From Cryptomeria japonica (lineage: Eukaryota; Streptophyta; Pinopsida; Cupressales; Cupressaceae): 64,000 nucleotides of DNA. Location of the stretch: the NCBI RefSeq assembly GCF_030272615.1, contig NC_081413.1, positions 98,207,239 through 98,271,238 on the forward strand, given 5' to 3'. The translations under genes were made by a program, and so were the position numbers. Shown here one piece after another: positions 47,190 through 56,830 of this stretch (its first letter is position 1; every line of letters starts with the position of its first letter). The notes beneath the pieces are model-generated. The model did no database searches, was not told the DNA's origin, and saw nothing but the letters and a program-made list of their open reading frames with translations.

Positions 47190-47756
47190 GTTGAAGAATT
47201 TTATAGAGATCAAAATTGGATGAAGGCTATAAAGGAAGAGTTAGATCAACTTGAGAAAAATTAGAGTTGAGAACTAGTCCCTAGACCAACATATAAGAAT
47301 GTCATTGCAACAAAGTGGGTGTTATGAAATAAGCTGGATGAAGATGGTCGTATTGTAAGAAACAAGGAAAGATTGGTATGCTAAGGTTACACACAAGTTG
47401 AAGCTATTAATTTTCAAGAGACATACACTCATGTTGCCAGAATGGAAGCTATTGGGATGTTTTTGGATTTTACAAGATATAAAGATTTCAAAGTTTATCA
47501 AATGGATGCGAAGTCAATAATTTTGAATGGGGAATTAAAAGAAGAAGTTTACATTGAGCAACTAAAAGGATTTAAGTTGTCAGATGATCTGAATATTGTT
47601 TGCAGATTGAAGAAGGCATGTATGGGTTGAAGCAAGTTCCTAGAGCTTGGTATGGAAAGCTAGAGAAGTATTTATTGATTCAAGATTTCTAAATAGAGTC
47701 CACTAACAACAATCTTTACTTTAAAATTGAATTAGATAAGATCTTAATTGTTGTAG
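47190..47756 (+). pseudogene. Element D reverse transcriptase, 5' half
   Basis: Copia RT from the WMKAIKEELDQLEKN segment through ATKWVL, QETYTHVARMEAI and QMDAKSIILNGELKEEVYIEQ, which holds the motif A Asp. It is cut at 47756 by element E before the YVDD active site. Stops near 47263, 47326, 47381 and 47628. Confidence 0.85.
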
Positions 47757-48915
47757 TGTAGTGTCCTAAAATTACACCCTACACAATTTTGACCACATTG
47801 GATCCTTACCTTATAATTTGCATCCCTTGGCCTAAATGGGACCTAATTATGCTCACGCTCCTCATGTATTGGACTTTTTTTTACTTTTTTCATGCATTTG
47901 GCACCTTGTCCTAGCCCCAAAATAAGGTAGGACCAAGGCTTGGCACCTTGGTCCTCACTAGGACCATGGCACCATGCCATGGTCCTCCTCATTTTGGGCC
48001 CCTCAAAAACCTAATTTAGTATTTTAAATTTGAGCAAGATTCTTATCTTTATGTAAGTTCATGTCAGAAAACTAATTATTTTTCATTACGAGCAAGTATA
48101 AAAGGAGGCTTTCCCCTCTCATTTGATAAACACATGAAACCAAGCACATATGACATCAAGCAATCAAGCATTTAAGAGAAATTGAGCAATGATCAGTCTT
48201 CCTTCAATCCTTGGAGCAATAATAAAGTCAAGATTCAAGCATTGAAGTATAGATTTTCACTATTTTTCTGAAGACTTCATGAAACCCTAATCCCATATGG
48301 AGACAAACAAATCTTCACAAAAAGATGTATATAACTTGATTTTCAGTCATTATTTATTATCTCCCTCAAAAGGAGAATCTTCCATTACAATAATTTCAAT
48401 TATCTTTATCTCAATTTCATGTTTAATTTGAAAATTGGGGTTTGACTTAGAAAAGACCCTATTCCCCTTTCTTTTGGTGTGTAAGAAGTGAGTACAAAGC
48501 CACAATCTTCAGAATCAACATTATTTATAGAGACCAATCAATTCCAATTTGGTGTGGGAAAAGTTTGGAGGATCATGGCAATGAGCACCATGGTCCCAAC
48601 ATTTAGGTGTTGTTTCAGGGATTAGATCCAAGTCAGAGACCATTTCTTAGATCCAAGTGCATAGCTCAATCCCGCATCTGTAGCTTGTTGTTTTCATGCT
48701 TTTACCTTCATTTCCAACACTTTATCTTAATTCAGTAATTCAACTTACAAAAGAGGGACCCCCAATCACATCCAATTAGTATTCAACCTTAATCTTTGTT
48801 GGATTTTGACTGAATCTATTGGATTCCCTCTCTTTTGAATGTAATGGTCAACCTAAGCAAAAATTAGCGATTTTCATGTCTCTTGGGGTAAAACCCCTAA
48901 ATTTTCACTATTACA
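47757..48915 (+). repeat. Element E 5' LTR (1,159 bp)
   Basis: Starts TGTAGTGTCC and ends CTATTACA. From about 47861 to 48659 it aligns by eye with 55490-56241. TATAAAAG at 48097-48104, with GGAGGCTTTCCCC after it, is a good TATA box, conserved at 55701-55708. Confidence 0.85.
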
Positions 48916-48918
48916 TTT

Positions 48919-48936
48919 TGGTGAACCTGACTACTT
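48919..48936 (+). other. Element E primer binding site candidate
   Basis: TGGTGAACCTGAC starts three bases after the LTR and resembles the G1 site at 6241. The tRNA is not assigned. Confidence 0.55.
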
Positions 48937-49035
48937 AGACCTTTAATTTTGATTTATGTTCTTAGATCTAAGTGTGCATGCAATTTAAAATTAAAATTTT
49001 CATTTACAAGTTTGGTTTCCAAGAAATTTTTAAAA

Positions 49036-49525
49036 ATTTAGAGGTTAATTTCACTAAAACCCTATTTTTTAAATTTAAAATTGATCTTGTGAATTGCTTT
49101 ATTTGGATTAATTATTTCAGATATGAGTGGTTTTCAATTTCAAAATTCAAATTTTCACTTACAAGTCAAATTTTAATTTTAAATTTTAAAATTAAGTGGT
49201 TCATTTCAAAAAATCTAATTTTTAATTTTTAAATTGAGCTTGTGAGTTGTTTAACTTTTGAATTTATCATTTTAGAGCTAATTCAAATTCAAAATTTCAA
49301 TCTTAGATCAAATTTTAAAATTAAGTGGTTAATTTTAATAACCCGAGTTTTTAAATTTAAATTATCCTTGTGGGTTGCCCAATTTTGGATTAATTATTTC
49401 AATTTCAAAATTGCAATCTTAGATCTAATTTTAAAATTAAGAGGTCATTTTCACAACCCTAATTTTTAAAATTTAAATTTTCTAGTGGGTTGCATGATTT
49501 TTCACAATTATTCTTTATCTTTTCA
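49036..49525 (+). repeat. Imperfect tandem repeat in element E leader
   Basis: Four decayed units of roughly 115-150 bp. Each has AAGTGGTTxATTTC, then AxCCTAATTTTTAAATTTAAATT, then CTTGTGxGTTGC, starting near 49040, 49193, 49320 and 49438. AT-rich and non-coding; it lies between primer site and gag. Confidence 0.7.
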
Positions 49526-49642
49526 ACATCACAAATTAATTTACTTATTTAATTGAACAATAATTTTTACAAGTTTTTGTATTGTTCAATTATTAAAATT
49601 AAATTTCAAAATTTCAAAATTTTAATTTCCCTCCCTTAGTGC

Positions 49643-51150
49643 ATGAGTTTTACTACTATCAATCCAGCCTATAATATCCCAATGAGAAGAAGTTGTAGAA
49701 TTAAGGCTTCTGAAGGTTTAATTACCAAGGAGATGGAGCCTAATTTGGATAACTTATTCCATGAGGATGTAGTTGGTTCTTTCAATCCTACAAATGACAT
49801 CATTTATCCTAATTATTTACATAATTCTCATGATGTGGATAAATCACTAACTAGGGTTTTCGTTTACCAATTGGTGAAGATTGACAATCAATTTGTAAAT
49901 CTTCAACAATGGATGACTCAGCAATACCTAGAAAGTGAAACTCTACCATTGATTGACATATTAAAAAGAATGGTTCAAAGTGATAAGCTTGGTGTTGATA
50001 TATTGCGTGGTATTTCTCATTGTTGATACTAATATCATGTCTATGAAGAGTTGTGTTGAAGTCCTTATTTTTACACAACCTGCTAGTCAAGACAACCAAT
50101 CTATTCCTATGACTATACCTATTCCTAGTGTTCCCACTTTTACATCTACTACCATGGCTAATTCCACACAAAATTCCATGCCTATACATGTTAGTCAAGG
50201 GGGAAACTCTAATAATCAGAATTATTTTATACCTCCTCTTACAATCTTTCCATTTCTTACCCAATCTTCTCTAATACCTACCTACAATAGTGTTCCACCT
50301 CCTTATTCACAATACTCACCTTCATGTAATATTATCCTTCCTTATTCTCAACCCTCGTCTTCATATAACAATATCCCTCCTTATTCTCAAGCTCATCCTT
50401 CATACAACAATGTTACTCCTCCTCAATCCAACATGTCCAATTTCAATCTATCTACCAAAGTTACCATCAATACTCTAGCTCAAATAGTGTCACCTTTACA
50501 ACAACAAATCACTTATATGAATGAGTCTAAGTATAATGTGCCCACATTTGATGTAGCGAGCCCATTATCCAATGACATTGTTTGTGTTGTCCCTCCTAAA
50601 CATGTAGAAGTCCCTCAATTGGATCTTTATGATAGAAAAGGTGATTCGTTGACTTATGTGAAAATATTTCAAACTTTATGTAGTGACTTTTCTCATGATC
50701 AAAGACTTTTGGCTAAATTGTTTACTAAAACACTTAGAGATAGCTTTGCAATGGTATTGTTTTTTACCTCCCTATTCTATTACTTAGTTTCAACAATTGG
50801 CTAATGCTTTCATTCAACAATTTCACAATAACATTGGTCATAAGATTACTTTAACCAATTTGATGCATTGCAAGCAAGGTGTTAAAGAAAAAGTGACTGA
50901 TTTTATTGGTAGATACAACAATTTGTATTCCCAAATTGCAATTCTTGTGCCTGATCAAGATATTCAAAGAATTTTCATTTCTAATTTGCAAAAAAAAAAA
51001 TCAGAGACAAACTTCTCTTTTCTGAGTTTACTTCCTTTACATAGTTGTGCATAGTACTTCACAATTATCACCTTACCATGAGTCAATTGGAACAATCCTC
51101 TTCAATGTTTCCAAATGACCTAAAGGTGAAAGTTCTCAACAACCTTTTGC
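49643..51150 (+). pseudogene. Element E gag (Retrotrans_gag type), frameshifted
   Basis: Starts at ATG 49643 in frame 2 (to 50026), passes to frame 3 (about 49980-50745) and frame 1 (50797-51054). The first part ends with an LQQWMTQQYLES segment. A Pro/Ser/Tyr-rich region with a repeated PPYSQ motif (50280-50420) follows. The capsid domain is clear: VPQLDLYDRKGDSLTYVK, FTKTLRD, ANAFIQQFHNN, LMHCKQGVKEKVTDFIGRYN. Interrupted by shifts near 50745 and 51000, the latter at a run of A. Confidence 0.85.
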
Positions 51151-51382
51151 AAAGTTCAAACTAAATAAGAGATTCATCAAATTCAATGACAACAACAACA
51201 CTCAAGTAGATCAACTACAACAAAATGTGTGCCTCCTTTGTCCAAATACTTTATAAAATAATTCATTCCTCTTAATTAATCTTTGCATTGTATTATGTCA
51301 CAACTATTACAAATGAATGTGTTCAAGCTTCCCTTATTAAACAAATTGACACAACTAAGCCTTTGTCACCTACCTATGATTC

Positions 51383-52130
51383 TTGAGAAGTAAGATTCAA
51401 GATTTGACTGATAAGAATACCATATATGTGGCTGGTGTGAATGATAATAGAAACAAATTTGTAGCTCCTCCTAATCAAAACCTTCAAATTTTAATAGATC
51501 CTTTACCTTCCCACTCCACTAATGTGGTTGAGGTTGATCACCTTTCCTTCTCTCCCAATGATGTTGGCCTTGAGTCTAATAATATGGTGAACCTCCTAGA
51601 GACATATGCATTACATTTGATCCTAGTGAGACTATTAAAGCACCCGATGGTCTATTATATATCACTGGGAGAATAAAAAACATGCTCTCATGAGTTCTTA
51701 TTGGTCCTGCATGTAAGGTTAATGTGACAACTGAAGAATATCTTTATACTTTACAATTGCATCAAGTAACATATGATAAATCTGATGTGATAGTTAAAGT
51801 CTTTTATGGTTTCTCTTATCCCACTATAGGTTCTATTATACTTCCTATTGAGGTTATGTCTAAATGCTTAGATGTTGTCTTTGCTATCATTCCTACATTC
51901 GATGAATTTTGTATGAAGTTGGGACATCCTTGTCTCTCTTCCATGAAAGCAATCACTTCAAGTGTTCATAAGTGTTTGAAATTTCCTCATGGTAAAATCA
52001 TAATCATTAATCATAGCATGTATAAATCTACAATGAGGCATGTAGATGTTTGTCTTGATTATTTTTGGTCTAAAAAATTCCAGCCTCTCCAATCAAGAAG
52101 TTATGTTCTTTTTAAATCCTATAAAAAATG
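51383..52130 (+). pseudogene. Element E protease-like domain
   Basis: Retropepsin-like by its C-terminal block (KLGHPCLSSMKA near 51918), the counterpart of LGRPW in other plant Gypsy proteases, and by a VLIGPACKVNV segment at about 51694. At the position where the family has its catalytic Asp this copy has Gly, so activity is unlikely. Frame 1, open from 51694 to 52131, ending in TGA. Confidence 0.65.
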
Positions 52131-52198
52131 AAATGATTTTATCCTTGAGTAAACTTGGAACTTAGCCAACACTTAGTCTTCCTCCAACTAATAACCAT

Positions 52199-52525
52199 AT
52201 GCCTCTTCTTAAAGATAAATCTATTCCTCCTCCTAAGTATAGAAATATTATTTCTCCTAAGGACTTGAATCTATTCCTTCTCTTAAGGATGAGCCTAGTA
52301 TTCCTCCCAAGGATACAAAATATCTTCCTCCTAAGCATCAATATATTCCATCTTCTAAGGATAAACATATTATTCCTCCTAAGGATGGACCTATCCCTCC
52401 TCCTGATGATGGACTTGGTCTCCTTCCCACACCTTCTATTCTTCTTTTATATGGTGTAGTTCTGCCACCTACATCTTATAAAGGGAAGAGCCTAAAATCT
52501 CCTACCTTTCAACCTAAGAGACCTT
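52199..52525 (+). repeat. Pro-Lys-Asp repeat region of element E
   Basis: About eight imperfect copies of a CCTCCTAAGGAT-type 12-mer, encoding IPPPKD-like repeats spaced by 12-18 residues, with frame changes between them. It follows the protease and precedes the N1b insertion at 52531. Confidence 0.65.
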
Positions 52526-52530
52526 CTCCT

Positions 52531-53304
52531 TGTTAGGATTCCCAAAGATACTGAGAGGGGGGGGGGTGAATTGGTATCTAACCGGTATATAAATTTACTT
52601 GACTTAAAACATGAAAAACATATGAAAACTGTGTACCGGTAAACCAAAAATAATGCAGTAAACAAGAATAACAATAACCACATAAGAAGCACACCATAAC
52701 ATAGTATTTTAACGAGGAAACCCAGTGTGGGAAAAACATCGGTGGGATTTGTGACCCATAATATTCGCTTACTGGCCAATAAGGGAATATTACTCTTACA
52801 ATAGTGGCCTACACATGCAGGAAGGCCAAGTGTCTAGAGCTCATTGCTCAATTACAAAAGAAGTCACATTGACTTAGAAAAATGGATTATATTAATCCAA
52901 AGTCTTGTACTAATTCAGATTAGCATCTGCTATGCTAGATCCAATATCGGTTTAAGCTTTGCTTCATACATAAGCCCTTAACCAATAATTCACATATTAG
53001 GTCTGCATAATTTTGCCTATCACCTTATTACAAAATGATCTACAATGATCTCATACATATATGAGTCATATTACAACTTGCCATGTCGGCTTACAATGAT
53101 TTTACAATTAATCACAAAATACATTTTAAACAAAATTAAAGTCGGCCAAGGTGTCGATATCCTTTCTTTCACTATCGGTGTTCTGTATGTCAGTGTTGGT
53201 GCCAGTGTATTTATCTTGCCGGTATCATATGATTGCAAGGTTTCCATCAATGAAAAAACCTTCAATCACCTACAATTTCTCATTGGAGTGTGCATTTGCC
53301 AACA
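52531..53304 (-). repeat. N1b 3' LTR (774 bp)
   Basis: Plus strand TGTTAGGATTCCC to TTTGCCAACA, matching the LTRs of A and B. Next to it the minus strand reads CCAAAGGGGAAGAT, the polypurine tract. Confidence 0.92.
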
Positions 53305-53522
53305 ATCTTCCCCTTTGGCATTGATGGCAACACTCATGAGAAAAATAAAAAAGTGTCCAAAATGATATCCAAGAATAGTCTGCCAAAATTGTCTTACCAA
53401 AACTGTATGCTCCCCTTGAGCAAATGATGTCCTTTCTTCTGACCATTTTTCTCATCCCACTACTCCCCCTTTGACATCAATGACAAAGGTTGTCATTCAC
53501 TATCAGTGGATTCCTACTTGGA

Positions 53523-54254
53523 TTATTGTAACCGACGGGTTACAATTTGAAAGATATTTGTCAAAACTAAATTTATGCCATTGCTGAATATTTTGCTATC
53601 TTTTATTGCCTCTTGTGTTCTCTGCACTGTACCGGTGAGTATGTGCATTTTCTCTTCTGGTGTCTTCAGTTCGAGAACCAGAGCTTCATATATTTCTTTT
53701 CTCAAGGAAATAAGATACTCTAGTATTGGACTAAGTCTGCATTTCAAGTCCTTTGCCTTATCATTTATTCCTTGTTTGTCATTTTCTAATTTCTTGATTT
53801 TCTCTTCCTGTTCTGCAATCTTCTTCTCTAACTCCAAAAATGAATCTAATGTTCCAATCAGATTGTCAGCAATATTATTTATCTTCTCTTGTGCTTTGTT
53901 GATCTCGTTTTCAAGATCCTCTGTTAATACATTCGTTTTGCAAGTGTCCCTGTATAGTTTCTTGAAGTCATAGATTATTTCTCCAAGTTTTGGTAAAAGG
54001 GTATCCATTTCTTCCTTGTTCTTCTTTACAATATCCTCAAAGAATTTCTCTTTTTCTTTTATCATTCTTTCCTTAAATGTATCCTCATTTATTTGATCAA
54101 TAGTCAATAGGTTGCTGGTGATGAACTTAGACAATGTGTCTAGTTGACCTAAAGAATCTTTATTCTCAACACTGCACTTTGGTGCTATCAATTTAAGAAT
54201 TGGTATTGTATCATCAATAGCCTTATAGGCTTGTGCATTGCTCAGGGGGAGCAT
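53523..54254 (-). pseudogene. N1 ORF2 (N1b copy), C-terminal coiled coil
   Basis: About 240 uninterrupted codons equal to the C-terminus of ORF2 in A and B (AYKAIDDTIPILKLIAPKC at the start, IVTRRLQ near the end). It is the best-preserved copy of this coiled coil, with no internal stop. The upstream end stops at the rearrangement point near 54238; the first codons before AYKAIDD come from the inverted piece. Confidence 0.82.
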
Positions 54255-54408
54255 ACATTTTTGAGCATACAGTTTTGGTAAGACAATTTTGGCAGACTAT
54301 TCTTGGATATCATTTTGGACACTTTTTGATTTTTCTCATGAGTGTTGCCATCAATGACAAAACCTTCAATCACCTACAATTTCTCATTGGAGTGTGCATT
54401 TTCCAATA

Positions 54409-54985
54409 CTCCTATGCATCCTTCCTTAAAAGAAGAAAATAAGCCTATGCTTGTTACTCCTACAACTTCACAACCTTCAATTAAAACTAAATGAAAGTAT
54501 TGTGTGAGAGAATGTCGATGGAGACATCATGTGATCTCAAAATACTTCTTTCTTGAAGACCAAATCTTGATATAATTCCATTTGTTCAATCTTCTCCTAA
54601 TCAAGAGGTTCAACCTAATTCTCCAATACATAAAATGATTAAAACAAATGATGGATCAAGTTATATTCCTATTAGAGCTCCCATTTTTATTATCTCGATG
54701 AATAAATCAGTGAGAATATTGTAAATGATGAGAATGTTGATCCTAATATTTCAGATGATGAATATGAATATGTTCATGTTGAAAATGATTTATCTAAACA
54801 ATTTTCACAAGCATTGATCCTAGCTCCTAGTGACAGACAAAGTGACTCATCATTAGAGAATGGTCCTTTTTTGGATCTTGTGATAGCTCCATCTACTATG
54901 CTTGATGTTTCTCCTCTTGCATGTTGTCCACCTTCCAAAAATAGTGATGAGAAATATGGGGAGACCGATGGTTTGCATGATTAGC
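54409..54985 (+). pseudogene. Element E interior downstream of N1b
   Basis: Short readable stretches follow, such as NVDPNISDDEYEYVHVEND near 54745, an acidic segment ending at TAG 54982. This resembles the tail after protease in related elements but has no RT motif. Confidence 0.45.
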
Positions 54986-55001
54986 TTCATTCATGTCATA
55001 G

Positions 55002-55003
<2 letters not shown>

Positions 55004-55047
<44 letters not shown>
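55004..55047. repeat. (CT)n microsatellite
   Basis: About 21 perfect CT units in the interior of element E. Confidence 0.95.
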
Positions 55048-55053
<6 letters not shown>

Positions 55054-55238
55054 CTTGTTTGTGATCTTCCTCTATTTGTCTCTCAATTCTTCTATTTGTC
55101 ATCCCTAGTGTTGTCTACTTGAGGATTATTCAAAGCATTGAGATAACTTTTGGTCTCTCCCATGTTGACTAAAAAGACACATGTGCCCTTCTTCCATGGT
55201 GGTTTTTATTTCTTTGGGGGATGAGGACAATTCTATGC

Positions 55239-55257
55239 ATATATATATATATATATA
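55239..55257. repeat. (AT)n microsatellite
   Basis: About nine AT units, upstream of the E 3' LTR. Confidence 0.9.
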
Positions 55258-55376
55258 CATGATATACAAAAACTTTAATTAAAAGCATACTGACCATAGA
55301 GTTCAAAAAAACCACCTTGTGTTTTGTGTTTTGTGATCATTATCCTTTGATTTGTCCTCTCTTGGGGGCATATTAT

Positions 55377-56241
55377 TGTGATAACTTGTTTGTCTTTTTG
55401 GGTGTATCCTACCTTAAATAAATTGCTCCTGATTAGGTGTATGCAATCACTTTAACATGGTGGCATACACTCTGCTCAATGATTTTCTCTCATGTATTGT
55501 ACCATTTTTCACTTTTTCTATGCATTTGACACCTTGTCCTAGCCCCAAAATAGGGTAGGACTAGGGCATGGTGCAATGGTCCTCACTAGGACCATGGAAC
55601 AGCCCCTCAAAAACTCAATTTAGCATTTTAAATTTGAGTGGGATTCCTATCTTTGTGTCAGCTCATGTTAGAAAATTAATTAGTTTTACCAACATTCAAG
55701 TATAAAATGAGGCTTTCCCCTCTCATTTGGTAAACAAATGAAATTGAGCACATATGACATCAAGCAATCAAGCATATAAGAGAAATTGAGCAACAATTAG
55801 TCTTCCTTCAAGCATTGAAGTAGACATTTTCATCCTATTTTGTTGAAGACTTCATGAAACCCTAATCTCACATGGAGACAAACAAATCTTCACAAAGAGG
55901 TATATCACTTGATTTTTAGTCATTATTCAGCATTTCCCTCAATAGGAGAACCTTCCATTACAACAATTTCAATTATTTTTATCTCAATTTCATGCTTAAT
56001 TAAAAAACTGAGGTTTGACTTAAGCAAGACCCTATTCCCAACCTATTTCCCTTTCTTTCTATGTGTAGGATGCAAGTATGAAGTTGTGATCTTCATAATC
56101 AACATTATTTGTAGAGAAATCAATTCCCCTTCTGTGTGCAAAAAGTTCGGAGGACCATGGCCACGGGCATGCTGGTCCCGACAATTTAGGTGTTGTTTTA
56201 GGGATCAAATCTGAGTATACGAAAATTTCTCAGATCCAGGT
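55377..56241 (+). repeat. Element E 3' LTR, truncated
   Basis: Similarity to the 5' LTR is clear from about 55490 to 56241; the first 110 bp are diverged but of matching length. A purine-rich CTTGGGGGCA lies just upstream (about 55361-55370). The last 255 bp are missing at 56241. TATAAAAT at 55701-55708. Confidence 0.7.
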
Positions 56242-56242
56242 T

Positions 56243-56830
56243 GTAGTGCCCCTCCTCGACTTATCTTTTGATATATGAATTATTAGAATTGCTTAGACTC
56301 TATGATGATGTTTCAATTTATATTTATGACTCTATCTATATCTCGAATGCTATTTTCATGACATCTGCTAGACATTTATATGGACATTGGTACATGATGG
56401 CTTATATGGATGATGGAATTTACCCCTTATTATTATGATGATGGATATACATTTGATGGTCTATGTGCACTTTTTATTCAATATGGATTATATTATTCAT
56501 GAGACTATGATGGCATACAAATTATACTAGCCCCATTTGATGATTACCTTAGATGAGATGATGTTATGATGTATGTAACTATCTTACTACTATATTTTTG
56601 ATAGACACAATATCATATCACTCATTGCGAGGATGATATGATGTTATTCTCTATCACTTGCCTAATCATATATGATATATTATTGTATATGTTATGTCAT
56701 GGTTATTGGTGGTTGTAGGATTGCAGGTACTAGACATTGAATCCACCTGGTTCCATAGGTCTGAGCTCATAAAAAAGGCTCTATGATTCTATCACAAATT
56801 ATGACTAGGATGTATCATTTTTTGAATAGA
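56243..56830 (+). repeat. LTR fragment related to the LARD LTR
   Basis: Starts TGTAGTGCCCCTCC. At 56624-56665 (CATCACTCATTG-like) and 56715-56775 (ATTGCAGGTACTAGACATTGAATCCACCTGG-like) it matches, in plus orientation, the reverse complement of the LARD LTR near 34270-34420. It is a diverged relative cut on the right, not a copy of the same element. Confidence 0.65.

Larger units (their letters stand above)
16223..47756 (+). mobile_element. D: old Copia element split by nested insertions
   Basis: Left part 16223-18189 holds LTR, primer site and gag; right part 45427-47756 holds protease, integrase and the first half of RT. The two parts join at the 5-bp duplication TCTAG (18185-18189 and 45422-45426), which flanks an inserted LTR. 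Across that junction the gag CCHC knuckle is split between its His and last Cys. The RT is cut at 47756 by element E, and no remainder or 3' LTR of D was found further on. Stops and frameshifts throughout mark it as the oldest element of the stack. Confidence 0.85.
52531..54408 (-). mobile_element. N1b: rearranged N1-family element
   Basis: 1,878 bp flanked by a perfect duplication CTCCT (52526-52530 and 54409-54413). It contains a full 3' LTR (52531-53304), the polypurine tract and the last part of ORF2 in minus orientation (to about 54238), then an inverted copy of the 3' non-coding region (about 54239-54350, plus orientation), and finally only about 60 bp of the outer end of the other LTR (to 54408). 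Both element ends and the duplication are present, so the rearrangement predates or accompanied insertion. Confidence 0.85.
47757..56241 (+). mobile_element. E: non-autonomous Gypsy-like element with gag and protease remnants
   Basis: 5' LTR 47757-48915, primer-site candidate, gag, protease-like region, Pro-rich repeat region, 3' LTR 55377-56241 cut short on the right. It interrupts the RT of element D. The interior lacks RT, RNase H and integrase. LTR motifs and the primer-site start are shared in style with G1 (TGGTGAACC; GGACCATGG). The right end, about 255 bp of LTR, is missing where an unrelated LTR fragment starts at 56243. Confidence 0.82.
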
